Source: Chaetoderma sp. LZ-2023a (taxonomy: Eukaryota; Mollusca; Caudofoveata; Chaetodermatida; Chaetodermatidae). Taken from it: 64,000 nucleotides of DNA. A model generated the notes under the pieces. The model was not told the DNA's origin. It ran no database searches and worked only from the letters and a program-made list of their open reading frames with translations. This document shows, in pieces, positions 1-10,769 of the stretch. Where the stretch lies: positions 56,651,768 through 56,715,767 of the forward strand of contig CM067360.1 of assembly GCA_034401795.1 (NCBI GenBank), in the 5' to 3' direction. The position numbers were made by a program, and so were the translations under genes. The first letter of the stretch is position 1, and every line of letters starts with the position of its first letter.

Positions 1-117
1 CACTGGGCAGGACAGGAGATGAAATATCGGTTTGATGCGGCCCTAGAGATCTCTGCTGCAAGACACAATGCGTCAGTTAATGTAACCAAAGATGAAGAAG
101 AAGATCTGGACTCATAG
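1..117 (+). CDS. Possible 3'-terminal coding exon of an unrecognised gene (partial)
   Basis: From the first base the plus strand is open for 38 codons and ends with TAG at 115-117. The peptide is balanced in composition, begins HWAGQEMKYRFDAALE and ends in an acidic tail (KDEEEDLDS), which looks like a natural C-terminus. The upstream part is outside the window, so no start or splice site can be judged, and I do not recognise the family. The opposite strand of 1-58 can also be read as an exon that would continue the FERM gene in phase (see findings), so the call is uncertain. Confidence 0.35.
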   Translation, partial: HWAGQEMKYRFDAALEISAARHNASVNVTKDEEEDLDS

Positions 118-385
118 GACATAACCTTTCCTCCAGTATCAACATACGGTTATGGTATGTAGTTATAAAAGTTGATTTTGCAGTTCTAATAATAGAATGA
201 TTAGAGAGAGAGTTCATGTACATTCTTGTTCAAGTATGTTAAGGATATATGGTATATATACATTACAGGTATACGTGTAAATATGTATATATATAGACTA
301 TATAATGTGTCAATCAAGTCATATATTAACATTTTCACCGATGAATTCCCCATATGTCGTTCTCAAGGCAACCATGCACAAAAAC
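118..385. other. AT-rich non-coding stretch
   Basis: I see no exon, repeat or RNA gene here. If the open frame ending at 117 is real, this would be its 3' UTR, but I see no clear AATAAA signal in it. Confidence 0.3.
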
Positions 386-473
386 TGTTGAATATTTTGA
401 AATTAATTTGCTGGAAGCCATTGCTGCCATAGGCAGCAACGACTTCCAGACAACTTAATTTCAAAATATTCAC
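386..473. repeat. Family B hairpin MITE
   Basis: This is an imperfect palindrome with arms TGTTGAATATTTTGAAATTA and the matching TTTCAAAATATTCA. Its centre is GCTGCC-AT-AGGCAGC. The same layout recurs at 1415, 31152, 33380, 40570 and 42846 and defines a short foldback family. Confidence 0.75.
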
Positions 474-1033
474 CAGAATCAGTAAATGTATTGTAAATAA
501 TTAAATTTTTCAGGGAATTGTCGCTGAAAGGGATAAAATATTAAAGATTTCATTATATAGTACAGCATTTACGTGTCAATTTAACCATGACCAATATAGA
601 GTAAGATATATATATAATAGTATATGAATTCTATACCAAGCTTCTACACAAAATCATGGATAAATTATTAAACCTGTCAAAAGTGAATGACCAATATCTA
701 GCACAACCAATATATACGGGTCAATATTTGTATGTTTGCATAGATTTCATACTTCACAACTTGATAGATCTACACACAGGCATCCCTTATGAAGAATAAT
801 TACCTTCTTTGTAGAAGGTACAGTGGGGATGGGGTGGGATCGGGGAGATGGGATGAAGAGGTTGGTGGGTAGATGTTTAGAACATATGTATATATTTGAA
901 TAGTAGAATTCCACAAAGAATCAATGTGTTAACCATGTTCATCTCATGTTTTCACTCTCTGAATATTAACATAAAAAGGTGGTGTCTAAATTATTAATAG
1001 AGTGTTGCTTTAAACAATGACTAACAATGACTC
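474..1033. other. AT-rich non-coding stretch
   Basis: Low-complexity AT-rich DNA with a short G-rich patch at about 821-870. I see no gene or recognisable repeat. Confidence 0.3.
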
Positions 1034-1222
1034 CTTAACTCGTTAATGGTCAAGTCAGCAAAAAAAGCTTCTGCAGTTGAACTTGAAGAATATCTACGGT
1101 CTTTATTTTTGAAAATATTACTGCTGGAATGACTGGCTCAATAACTGAGCTAGTAATTTTAGTGCAAAATTTTCAAAAAGAGTCTTCTTTTCGTTTGCAG
1201 ATGGCCATTTACTGATGTGAAA
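1034..1222. repeat. Family A palindromic MITE, degenerate copy
   Basis: The core 'GGAATGACTGGCTCA' and the flanking 'TTTTTGAAAAT...TTTTCAAAAA' arms match the family A consensus. The ends and one arm are heavily diverged. Confidence 0.55.
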
Positions 1223-1414
1223 TTTGTATTGCCATGACCGATATTGATCATTACTGGCTTAGAAAGAAACAACTTTCAGCAAAAACAAGTATTATAACAT
1301 ACATGTATAAACCCAGAGCTCTTTTAAATGGATTCGTGTCATAGAAGGTTGACGGTTAGCCCTTTCACTGACAAATCCCTGAAAATGTCATTTCTTCTAG
1401 CTGTATAGCATATT

Positions 1415-1506
1415 CTGTTTAATATTTTGAAGTTAATAGGACTGGAAGCCGTTGCTGCCTTACGCAGCAATGGCTTCCAGTCATATTAATTAAAAAAATT
1501 CAACAG
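1415..1506. repeat. Family B hairpin MITE
   Basis: Palindrome with AATATTTTGAAGTTAATAGG on the left, TAATTAAAAAAATTCAACAG on the right, and a GCTGCCTTACGCAGC centre. Confidence 0.75.
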
Positions 1507-2488
1507 CTTGTATTATTGTCTTGAAATTGAGATATGGGAAATTCAACAATGAAAGCGATAATATTGATTTCCCACATGTGATCTAGAGAAATTCTGGTGA
1601 CTTCAAGCTGATCACACTTGATATTTCTTTGTAAAACACTGTTTGTCATAACTGCTAACAGCTGTGTACATAAGCTTTTCTTCAACACATTCTATCAGCA
1701 TTAGTCATCATTATTATAATACTCTTGAGAACAGCACTATACTTAACCTTTTCTACTGAACAGCATCCAGTCAAAGTAGTTTCAAAATATGTATCATGGC
1801 ATAATGCCTAAGCATGGATCATTTATATAAATGGCTTACTGCTTAATGATTACCCAGACTAATGCTGGCATCTGAAGAGCTCTCAAGTGAATCCATCCAG
1901 AGGCCAGGAGACTATTTTTCTTAGTTCTGACACACACAACTAACTACATGTAGTATAAGTTGGTCCGTTAAATCTTTTGAGATTTCTGACATGGCCGATT
2001 AACTCGTAACTATAGAGCCAGGGAGGTGCTCTGGATGGGTGGTGCCTGGCCACACGCCCACCACACATCAGTGTCCACCCGGCACTCTGGACAGAATCTC
2101 CTCTTTTAACCATTCAAAATGCAGGAAATGGCTTCTCAGAGCATCTAGTTTTCAAAAGGACTTCCCCCCCCCCACCCCCACCTGCCCGGCACTCATTTTT
2201 ATCCGGCCACATTCCTGTAGAGCATACAAAATTTTCAAAAGTAAGCTTCTTTGGACTATACAAACAAACATTCAATAATCACAAGTCTCAATTTTAGTGA
2301 CTAATCTTGATAATTTTAAGGGCTAATGCAAGTCCTGTATGAACATGCACACAGTAGACATGATGAGCATAAAGCGTGACGCAGATACCGCCATCTTTGT
2401 TTACCGCGTATCGCGCGCATTGCACTATGGGACTGTTTGGGGGCAGTCGATCGTGCGGGCATAAACAAATGCACGTGAATGTATGGTT
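1507..2488. other. Non-coding stretch with a C-rich tract
   Basis: I see no gene. A pyrimidine tract sits at 2164-2190. The segment 2395-2455 resembles, in inverted orientation, 5220-5270: both contain a TGCCCCCAAAC-type motif next to a GCGCATTGCACT-type motif. The two appear to be copies of an unnamed repeat. Confidence 0.35.
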
Positions 2489-2664
2489 TTATGCTCATAT
2501 CAGCCAAAAATTACTTCTGCAGTGGTCTTGAGAAATGTCTATTTGCAGACCAAAGGTAGAATATTTTGGAAAATTTACCATTAGAATGGTAAATTTTCAA
2601 AAATGGTATTGTCTTGGTCTGCAAATGGACATTTTCTTTGAGAATTTGAGGGTTAAACAGAATT
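2489..2664. repeat. Family A palindromic MITE, shortened copy
   Basis: The outer arms match family A, with GTCTATTTGCAGACCAA and TTGGTCTGCAAATGGAC. The central GACTGGCTC hairpin is reduced to TTACCATTAGAATGGTAAA, which is itself a palindrome. Confidence 0.7.
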
Positions 2665-3169
2665 GGCCTTCTCCGAAAATCTCCCTTGTAGCTTATGGCC
2701 CCGGGCTGGATTCATGAAACATACTTAAGCATAGGAACATGCATAATGATTAAGTGTAACTAACAAATGCAGCATTGTGATTGGGCCATAGCTGATTGTC
2801 TACTTTACACAAGGTATACGTTAGGTATGCTTCGTGAATATGTAACACCCCCACCCCCACCTACCCACCCATTCATGGACACTACATATATATTATTTAG
2901 AAAACAGACACCTACACATCACAGGATTATAGTATGACCCATCAGAACAGTCATTCCTGAAAGCTTGATTATTCTACACCCCCCCCCCCCCACTAGCAAC
3001 AACACCCCCCCCACCCAAACACACATTATTATTTATTAACTATCTATGGCAATATATGAATAAATAATTGTTGAAATTTCGTCATTCTTGGCTCAAGTCT
3101 TCCTAAGACATCCTCTACCTATTTGATGTTTAAAAATCAATCATTTCAGGTGATTTAAGATTGTTTTTT
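2665..3169. other. Non-coding stretch with C-rich microsatellites
   Basis: Poly-C/CACC tracts lie at 2848-2870 and 2979-3015. I see no coding exon or recognisable element. Confidence 0.3.
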
Positions 3170-3372
3170 AAATAATTTATTTGAAATTTGCTGGAGAACG
3201 CTCCCCACACCCCCCCCCCCCCCCCCTGTATAATCAACACAACTCATTGACAAATCAGGCAATAATACACGATTTTCTGAAGTAATTTACTTGAAATGCG
3301 CTGGAGAACGCCCGCCCCCCCCCCCATATAATCAATGCAATTCATTGAAAAATCAGGCAATAATACACACGT
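3170..3372. repeat. Direct duplication with poly-C cores
   Basis: Two units share the order TTTGAAAT(T/G)(T/C)GCTGGAGAACGC, poly-C, ATAATCAA, then AATCAGGCAATAATACAC. The first ends at about 3270 and the second at about 3369. The C-run differs in length between units, as expected for slippage. Confidence 0.7.
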
Positions 3373-3845
3373 TTGATAGCGCCGTCGTGTACTGTTTGTT
3401 CGTCAAGCTCTCCCCTAAATTTGCTTAAATGTCAAATTTTCCCCCAAAAATATTCCAAGCCCTTTTTTCTGCTTAGGACCCCAAAAGAAACCCTTTTCAC
3501 GGCGCTTATGCTTTTAAGATTGTAGGCTAATCCTGTCCTATATACTTTTCGTCAATCTATTTAGGAAATCCGCCTTACGCGTCATGACGAAAAAAGCTGC
3601 ATAATTAAAATATAGTTTTTAATAATTTAATTTTAAATAAATAATGCAAAATTTAAGATGCATGTTTTGTGAAGCAAACTCAACAATTATATTTTTTAAT
3701 CTGGCAATAATGTCAGCGCTGAAAGATCGTCGGAGGCTAATACTGTTTCGTCAGTCTCTCACCCGGAATGCATATTTAGCGTTCAGTTTCAGTTTATTTC
3801 AGTTTATTTGTATCTAATATATGAGTAGGGTACGTGTATATTTTA

Positions 3846-4995
3846 TAATAACTAAACTCGAGAACTTAATGCCCGACGCTTTCTTAGTTTAATAAGTCTG
3901 GATGGGAGAAACTGGATATGTTCATCCAACATATGAATACATCACACGACACCATCAAATTCACGACTGAAATCTCAGCAACAAAAGTGAGCTTTCTAGA
4001 CACACTGGTTTCGATTTCGGACAAACATATACTCCAATTCGACCTCTTCACCAAATCCACTGACACCCATGGGTACCTACATTACCAGTCAGCACACCCG
4101 ACCGCCACCAAAGACGCAAGTCCATATGGCCAATTCCTGAGACTACGCAGAATCTGCAGCAACACTGAAGACTGAGAAACACGCTCATGATACGATTGCA
4201 CACTATGAGAATCGTGGTTATCCCACCAATCGCCTAATAGACAGCTATAACAAAGCGCTCCAAATGGAGAGACCATCCGTCACTCTTAAAACCGAAAGAG
4301 AACAAAACCAAAAACCACCGGATACCTCTCATCACAGATTACCACCCACACAGTATCCTTCTCAAGAAAATCATCAACCGACATTGGGATCTCCTACAAA
4401 CTAGCCCCAAATGCAGGGACACCTTTACCGAGAAACCACTCTTCGGCTACAGAAAGAACCCAACGCTTAGAGACCAACTAGTCCGTGCTGATTTCTCCCA
4501 CCCCTCTATCAAAGGATACCAGGGCAGTTCGATACCAAACAAAGTCGAACCGTGTCGAAAAGGAAACTGTTCCTTTTGTCACAGAATGGAGAAATGGAAA
4601 ACTTTCCAGAGCACACACACACGTCTAACATATAGATGTCATGTGAAAACATACTGCTCAACCATGAATGTAGTGTATCTCCTAACCTGCACTGTTTGCA
4701 ATAAACAATACGTGGGAGAAACTAAGAGAATTCCAGATCTGTATCAAAGAACATTTGAGCGATGTCAACAAACACAAAGACACACCGGTCGCACTACATT
4801 TTAACCTGCCAGGACACGATGCAAATAGTATCAGATACAGTCATAGAAGTTCTGCGTCATGACCCTGAAAGCACTGAGGCCACCGCCCCACGCAAGGACC
4901 GTGAATCTTACTGGATCCACCAACTCCACACAATGGATCCTGTTGGTATTAATCACGCAGATTGGTAACCCCCACACCCTGTGGGTGAGACACCA
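3846..4995 (+). mobile_element. 5'-truncated Penelope-like retroelement fragment
   Basis: About 1.15 kb of plus-strand coding remnant reads as the end of a Penelope-like reverse transcriptase followed by its GIY-YIG endonuclease. The catalytic part of the RT is absent, so the copy is 5'-truncated at about 3903. It is bounded by 15-bp direct repeats. Penelope-like elements are common in aquatic invertebrates. Confidence 0.75.
3903..4968 (+). pseudogene. Penelope-like RT C-terminus plus GIY-YIG endonuclease, broken
   Basis: The first open segment (to 4174) contains the family's '...TIKFT...VSFLDTLV' region after the RT palm and a 'PYGQFLRLRRICS' motif. After frameshifts and stops, the segment at about 4455-4804 carries the linker with CRKGNCSFC and the GIY-YIG start (VVYLLTCTVCNKQYVGET). 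The last open segment (4762-4968) ends with the typical 'ESYWIHQLHTMDP' and a TGG-TAA stop. At least three frame breaks are needed to read through it, so it is non-functional. Confidence 0.75.
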
Positions 4996-5010
4996 TACGT
5001 GTATATTTTA

Positions 5011-5387
5011 GTTAAGTATCTCAATATAATTGTATTCGCTTTAAAATATGTCTCGTGGAATCTCTCCCCTATTCATTCATAGGGGGAGAGAAAGACGATA
5101 TAGCCGTTTTGATCGCATACAATTACTTCTCTCGCTATAAGAAAAGCTCCTAAATCTACAACTTTCCAACTATCAAAATTATTACTACAAGCGACGTTAC
5201 TGGCCGACGTCATTTTAATACACCTGCCCCCAAACGCTCCCACAATGCACTGCGCTTCGAAAGTTTGCCCGAGTCACGTGGTTAAAATCAGTCATCCACG
5301 AAACGGGTTATTAGGTGGCAGGAAGTAGCCGCTATAACAGTACAGTGGAGATTAGAATCCTGATCACTAACCTCAAGTCAACCAAAA
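5011..5387. other. Non-coding stretch
   Basis: I see no gene. There is a short inverted pair CTCTCCCCTATTCAT / ATAGGGGGAGAG at 5063-5093. The segment 5220-5270 is related to 2395-2455 in inverted orientation. Confidence 0.35.
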
Positions 5388-5560
5388 TCAGCCTCTACAT
5401 TAGTCTTTAGGAATGTCCATTTGCAGACAAAAGAAGACTATTTTTGAAAATTTACCACAGGGATGGGATTCGTTAACCAAGCCAGTCATTCTAGTTGTAA
5501 ATTTTCAAAAGTTGTCTTCTCTTGGCCTGCATATGAACATTCATTATGCAAACATTAATT
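5388..5560. repeat. Family A palindromic MITE, copy without TTAA ends
   Basis: Both arms are recognisable (AATGTCCATTTGCAGAC and the inverted GGCCTGCATATGAACATT) around AAGCCAGTCATTC. The centre is rearranged. Confidence 0.7.
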
Positions 5561-6080
5561 TTATTGACAAATCTTGTATATTAATGAGCTAAAGGCTGCT
5601 GAATTGGCAACTACTGTACCACTAAGGTACTTCTGGCCATAAGTTTTATTCACTTTTGAGAATTGCAATTAATGTCGCACATTGTCATTCAAACAAGCAA
5701 CAGCTTCAAGCAACACTGTTCTCAGAATAGAAACCCCCTTTTCCACCATCCTTAGGTACAGAATGTTGACTTGTGTTCACTTAGCATAGTACAAGTGGTT
5801 AATTTATAATAATATATCGGAATCGCACTTGATTTCTGAAAAAGGCTATCTGTAACAAAAGCAGCTTAAAAGCCAGCAGTGCACTGACTGGTAAGATTTA
5901 ATGCAATGTACAGTTGCATATATAGGTCTATAACCACATGTGTGCTAGATAGAAAGGTCAACAAAGGGACAACAGAAATCCCCCAAAAGGACCCTTGTGG
6001 TAGGGTGCTAAAGAAATCACCACAGGGGTGAAATACAAATCCCTGAGTGGGTATAACAGACAACTCTACAAGGTTGCCAT
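5561..6080. other. Non-coding stretch
   Basis: I see no exon, RNA gene or repeat I can name. Confidence 0.3.
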
Positions 6081-6258
6081 TTAACCCTTTAACCATCATA
6101 TCAGCCAAAAATGGCTTCTGCAGTCGTCTTGAGAAATATCCATTTGCAGAACAAGAGGCTTTTTTTTAAATTTACCACTGGAATGACTGGCTCAGTTATC
6201 TTGGCCTGTAAATGGACATTTTCTATGAGAAATTTTCTTTACCAAATTTGAGTGTTAA
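6081..6258. repeat. Family A palindromic MITE, internally deleted
   Basis: It starts TTAACCCTTTAACCATCA and ends at GAGTGTTAAC. The second central arm after GACTGGCTCAGTTATC is missing, so the hairpin is shortened. Confidence 0.8.
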
Positions 6259-6260
6259 CT

Positions 6261-6495
6261 TTTTAACCATCAAATTTGTACAAGAAAATTTAAATTTTCT
6301 CGTAGAAAATGTTCATTTGCAGAACAAGAAGACTATTTTTGAAAATTTACCACTGGAATGACTGGCTCAGTTATAACCGAGTCAGTCATTCCAGTGGTAA
6401 ATTTTTAAAAATAGTCTTCTCTTGGTCTGGAAATGGACATTTCTCAAGACCACAAGAGAATCAGTTTCTGGCTGATATGAGGGTTAAAGGGTTAC
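6261..6495. repeat. Family A palindromic MITE, near full length
   Basis: Near-complete copy that starts TTTTTAACCATCAAATTTG and ends GGTTAAAGGGTTA. The central palindrome is GGAATGACTGGCTCAGTTAT followed by its complement. It abuts the copy ending at 6258. Confidence 0.85.
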
Positions 6496-6715
6496 ACACA
6501 TAATATAGGTCTGAAGGGAAATGGGAAAAGGTCAGACAGTAACCTTCTGAATTGTATGTCTTTGGTCAATTTACAATACAATAAACATTGAGCATTTTGA
6601 AACTAATTTGATTGGGCAAATTACTTTCAACCTATTCGACACCTTACCTTGAAATTGAGATTCCGATACTTCAATGGTTAAAATGTTAAAATCTATACAA
6701 ACACGCATACAAATG

Positions 6716-6822
6716 GGCAGTTTTGCTAAAAATTGGTGGGGGCTTTGCTATAAATGGGCAGGGCATAGCTATAAATGAGCTGTTCTTTGCTATAAATGGG
6801 TGGGGCATAGCTAGAAATTCCT
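6716..6822. repeat. Short degenerate tandem repeat
   Basis: Four to five units are built on TTTGCTATAAATGGG(C/T)(A/G)GGGC with AGCTATAAATG variants. Confidence 0.6.
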
Positions 6823-6935
6823 CTCTTCAATCTTCATGACCTGATGATTGAGTTTCAAGAGTGTGTTCTGAAGGCATATTCCTCTAGTATACTGACTGAC
6901 AACAACGTCATCTACATATAAGTCAGCATTGTAGT

Positions 6936-7161
6936 TTAACCCTTTAACATCCAGTTTTTTCAAGAAAATTTAAATTTATTCATAGAAAATCTCTATTTGC
7001 AGATCAAGAGAAGACTATTTTAACACTGGACTGACAGGATCAGTTGAGCCAGACAGTCCATTGATAAATTATCAAAAATAGTATTCACTTGGTCTGCAAA
7101 TGGACATTTTTCAGGATCACTACAGAAGCCGTTTTGGCAGGCTTGAGTGTTATAGGGTTAA
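6936..7161. repeat. Family A palindromic MITE
   Basis: TTAACCCTTTAACATCCAG at the left and AGTGTTATAGGGTTAA at the right enclose diverged arms. TTAA is present at both ends. Confidence 0.8.
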
Positions 7162-7257
7162 TAGCCTGTTTTCATAGATCTCTGCATTCCTGGCACAATA
7201 TTTCACATAATTAGCCATGATGGATAGTACATGCACACAAGTTTGAAAAATTCTAAT

Positions 7258-7440
7258 CTTTTAATGGTCACTCAATCACTCCAAAATCACCCTCTGCAAT
7301 GGTCTTCAGGAATGTCCATACCATATGCAGCAATTTTTGAAATTTTATCTCTTGAATGACTGGCCAGTCACTCCAGTAGCAAATTCTTCAAAATAGTCTT
7401 TCTTCTCTTGGCCTAAGTTCAATGAGGAGAAACTTCAAGT
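7258..7440. repeat. Family A palindromic MITE, degenerate copy
   Basis: It carries GGTCTTCAGGAATGTCCAT, TTGAATGACTGGCCAGTCAC and a CTTCTCTTGGCCT arm. It lacks TTAA termini. Confidence 0.55.
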
Positions 7441-7640
7441 TTTCATAAGCAATCTTGACAATGAATGAGGTAAAATAAATATTGCAACAAATGCCCATCA
7501 AATTATTTCCCAACTAATCATCAGGATATTGGCTGCATTTGCAACCGCCAACCAATCTCCAGTCACTCTCCTACCTGTGACATGAACAATCAGAATACAT
7601 GCATCTAACATCAAGACTACCACATAAATCTCTCACTGGA

Positions 7641-7852
7641 TTAACCCTTTAATGGTCAAATTTGGTCAGGAAAATATAAAAATCTGATTACTGAATGTCC
7701 ATTTGCAGGCCAAAAGAAGAGTATTTTTTTTAATTTATCACTGGAATGACTGGCTCGTTTATGGAGCCAGTCATTCCAGTGGTAAATTTTAAAAAATACT
7801 CTTGGCCTGCACATGGACATTTCTCAAGACCACTTGACCATTAAAGCGTTAA
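7641..7852. repeat. Family A palindromic MITE next to a host exon
   Basis: The element begins TTAACCCTTTAATGGTCAAA and ends TTAAAGCGTTAA. It is complete and has a long central hairpin. Its right end lies 25 bp from the last base of the FERM-protein exon at 7878-7975, just inside the intron after that exon's splice donor. Confidence 0.85.
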
Positions 7853-7877
7853 TCATGGTCACTGATAATGCACTCAC

Positions 7878-7975
7878 CTTGAATGATGTAGGATGCTAGT
7901 ACATTGGCATCAGTGGGCGTACACTGCAGGCGGCCATGTTGTAAATCACGTCTCAGTTGTAGGAACAAGAAATAC
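7878..7975 (-). CDS. FERM-domain protein (FRMD3/FRMD5-like), exon 5
   Basis: On the minus strand this 98-bp exon follows an acceptor reading ...CTATCTTGCAG (7976 upward) and ends at a consensus donor, CAAG|gtgagt. It starts with one base completing an Arg codon and ends in phase 1. The 32 codons read [18 protein letters not shown] followed by ...[11 protein letters not shown]. This is the hallmark segment at the start of the FERM central (F2) lobe, matching the family pattern RY..FLQ.KRDL.HGRL.C....A.L..Y.(V/I)Q. Proteins of this family link membrane proteins to the cortical cytoskeleton. The residue pattern is closest to FRMD3/FRMD5 as I know them; other band 4.1-type FERM proteins remain possible. 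The next exon is not recognisable inside the window. Confidence 0.85.
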
Positions 7976-8161
7976 CTGCAAGATAGCATCAAATAGCAGA
8001 CCATTAAATACCTGTACCTGGATTGTTAATACTAATACACTACTCTGATGTTTATGCTAGTCCTCGCATGATATAAATCGTAATTATGCCTCCTTGAGAG
8101 ACCACCTGCCTTCTGGAGCCAAAGCATGCTGGTTTATTACTACGGCTACTTGCTTTACCAT
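7976..8161. other. Intron of the FERM gene
   Basis: Unique-looking intron sequence upstream (in gene sense) of exon 5, with no further exon seen. Confidence 0.5.
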
Positions 8162-8385
8162 TTAACCCTCAAGCCAGCGAAAAACAGCTTCTGCACTGGT
8201 CACGGAAAATGTCTATTTGCAGATCAAGAAGGCTATTTTTTTCATTTATCAGTGGAATGACTGGTGCGAGAAGCGAGCCAGTCATTCAAGTGATAAATTT
8301 TCATAAATAATCTTACCTTGATCAGCAAATGGTCACTTTCTAAAAGAAAATTAAATTTTTCTTGACCAAATCTGCAATGTAATAA
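8162..8385. repeat. Family A palindromic MITE, diverged
   Basis: It starts TTAACCCTCAAGCCAGC and ends in the TTAAATTTTTCTTGACCAAA arm. The centre is GGAATGACTGG...CCAGTCATTC. Confidence 0.75.
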
Positions 8386-8640
8386 TAACTGCATCTTGTG
8401 TTTTTTAAAGGCAGACCATATGTGATTGACTTGTACTAAGCCACTACTTATCATTAATGACCGGTTATTGGTTATCCATAAGGTGGTCACTTAAGGCAGG
8501 TTTGATTTCATCACAGGTACACATAGTAAAGCTTTACATGAAGGCAGTGGGTGCTCAAGCGATAGCATCCAGTGTTAATCACTTACTACAGAGATTTCAT
8601 CGCTGTCAACTTCCAGGAATAAGTGCTAGTGCGTGAAAAC

Positions 8641-8718
8641 ATTTTTGAAAGTAGAATAACTGAAAGCTGTTGCTGTCTTAGACAGGGAGAGCTTTCAGTA
8701 ACTCTATTTTCTAAATAG
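8641..8718. repeat. Family B-like hairpin
   Basis: The hairpin reads ACTGAAAGCTGTTGCTGTC and inverted GAGAGCTTTCAGT, with AT-rich outer arms. It is diverged from the main family. Confidence 0.55.
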
Positions 8719-8800
8719 ACACAGGGACAGGTGCTTATTCGAATGGCTGATACAAGATGATATGCATTAAATATCAGCGCTACATGTTACCTCTGCCAAT

Positions 8801-8838
8801 GTCATCTGATAACAGTGGAATCATCTGATAACAGTGGA
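8801..8838. repeat. 19-bp exact tandem duplication
   Basis: TCATCTGATAACAGTGGAA is present twice in direct tandem. Confidence 0.75.
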
Positions 8839-9085
8839 ATACAATTTAGATGTGTTTGTCCGAATAATGCAATCAATGCAGTCGTCAACAAATAGACTAA
8901 TTGTACCAGTGTACTATTTGCATTGGTATGACTGGTGTTCAGTCAGTTCCATCAGTAGTTAGACCGCTCATTGACTACCACACTGAAAGCGCTCACTAAT
9001 CACAGGGGGGGATGGATGGGGTCAATTCCATTTTATCAATTCCAATTCCATACCAACATTTACTTGAGATCAACATTGTTATATG

Positions 9086-9319
9086 TTAACCCTTTATGGC
9101 CCAAGATTGGACAAGAAAAACTAGAATCATGACCAGCAAATGTCCATTTGCAGGATAAGAGAAGACTAGTTTTAAAAAATTTAACAATGCAATGACTGGC
9201 TCAGTTATGGAATCAGTCATTCCACTGGTAAATGTTCAAAAATAGTCTCTTAGCATACATATATATGATCCTTCCTCAAGACCCGCGCAGAAGGCATTTC
9301 TGGTTGGCTTCTCCGTTAA
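9086..9319. repeat. Family A palindromic MITE, diverged
   Basis: TTAACCCTTTATGGCC at the left, CTCCGTTAA at the right, and the centre GCAATGACTGGCTCAGTTAT. Confidence 0.75.
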
Positions 9320-9461
9320 TATTTAAAACAATTAGAATAAAAATTGTTGTTGCCAATAGGTAGTTATATCTTTCAGTCAAATTATTGTCCAAAAGGTCAA
9401 CATTCGGATCTTATTTTTAATTGCCTTAATTATAGCTTAATGCCATTAAACAGACTGGTTA

Positions 9462-9704
9462 TTAACCCTTTAACTTTCAAATTTCTTCAAGAAAACTTAA
9501 ATTTTCTCATAGAAAATGTCCATTTGCAGACCAAGAAATTATTTTTGAAAATTTACCACTTGACAAGCTTTCCAGGCTCGGTTATCAAGCCGGTCATTTC
9601 AGCGTTAAATTTTCTAAAATAGTCTTCTCTTGGTCTGCAAATGGACATTTCTCAAGACCACTGCATAGGCCGTTTTGGGCCGTCTAGAGTGTTAAACATG
9701 TTAA
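9462..9704. repeat. Family A palindromic MITE
   Basis: TTAACCCTTTAACTTTCAAA at the left, GAGTGTTAAACATGTTAA at the right, and well-preserved CATTTGCAGACCAAGA / TCTTGGTCTGCAAATG arms. It lies about 190 bp from the downstream edge of the FERM exon at 9897-9975. Confidence 0.85.
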
Positions 9705-9886
9705 ATGGTAAATTGGAAATTCAACAAAGACATAATTGAGACACTTTTGCCATGGAGCATTTCACTTTCGTGCTACATTGTAGCAAGCAAGACAAGTGAC
9801 ATATATTTTGATTATGATGTCAGATACTTGAGTGACATATCAGATACATCCATTATTTCATTTTCTAGCAAATATATAATGTATTA

Positions 9887-9994
<108 letters not shown>

Positions 9995-10269
9995 TTAATA
10001 TGACACACAAAATGGTGAACATATATAACTTTTTGTATTATTAAAATATTTAAATATAACACAAGAACTACTAGATACCAATTCTTTTAGTTATATTTAT
10101 ATATTAAATATTTGCCAGTTAAGGGCAAAAACTGGCTTCAGATCTCCAAAAACCATTGACACGTGTGTGATTTTGTGTGTGCGTGTGCATTCGACATGCC
10201 TGTTGGGGTTGGTGGGGTGGGGTGCATGAGGGTGTGTGTGGGTGGACGCGTGGAACACACGTGTCATGC

Positions 10270-10769
10270 NNNNNNNNNNNNNNNNNNNNNNNNNNNNNNN
10301 NNNNNNNNNNNNNNNNNNNNNNNNNNNNNNNNNNNNNNNNNNNNNNNNNNNNNNNNNNNNNNNNNNNNNNNNNNNNNNNNNNNNNNNNNNNNNNNNNNNN
10401 NNNNNNNNNNNNNNNNNNNNNNNNNNNNNNNNNNNNNNNNNNNNNNNNNNNNNNNNNNNNNNNNNNNNNNNNNNNNNNNNNNNNNNNNNNNNNNNNNNNN
10501 NNNNNNNNNNNNNNNNNNNNNNNNNNNNNNNNNNNNNNNNNNNNNNNNNNNNNNNNNNNNNNNNNNNNNNNNNNNNNNNNNNNNNNNNNNNNNNNNNNNN
10601 NNNNNNNNNNNNNNNNNNNNNNNNNNNNNNNNNNNNNNNNNNNNNNNNNNNNNNNNNNNNNNNNNNNNNNNNNNNNNNNNNNNNNNNNNNNNNNNNNNNN
10701 NNNNNNNNNNNNNNNNNNNNNNNNNNNNNNNNNNNNNNNNNNNNNNNNNNNNNNNNNNNNNNNNNNNNN
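10270..10769. other. Assembly gap (500 N)
   Basis: A run of exactly 500 N, the usual placeholder for a scaffold gap of unknown size. It follows a TG/GGTG-rich stretch (10160-10265). It lies between FERM exons 2 and 4 and probably hides a short exon of the gene. Confidence 0.95.

Larger units (their letters stand above)
3831..5010. other. 15-bp direct repeats flanking the Penelope-like fragment
   Basis: The 15-mer TACGTGTATATTTTA occurs at 3831-3845 and again at 4996-5010, immediately outside the coding remnant. It could be a target-site duplication or what is left of the terminal repeats usual for Penelope-like elements. Confidence 0.55.

Noticed and set aside
6640-6690. Possible FERM exon with a GTAAG donor on the minus strand
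   Set aside because: The same phrase (CCTTGAAA(A/T)TGAGAT) recurs near 1520 and 39110 beside family B elements, so it is repeat-derived.
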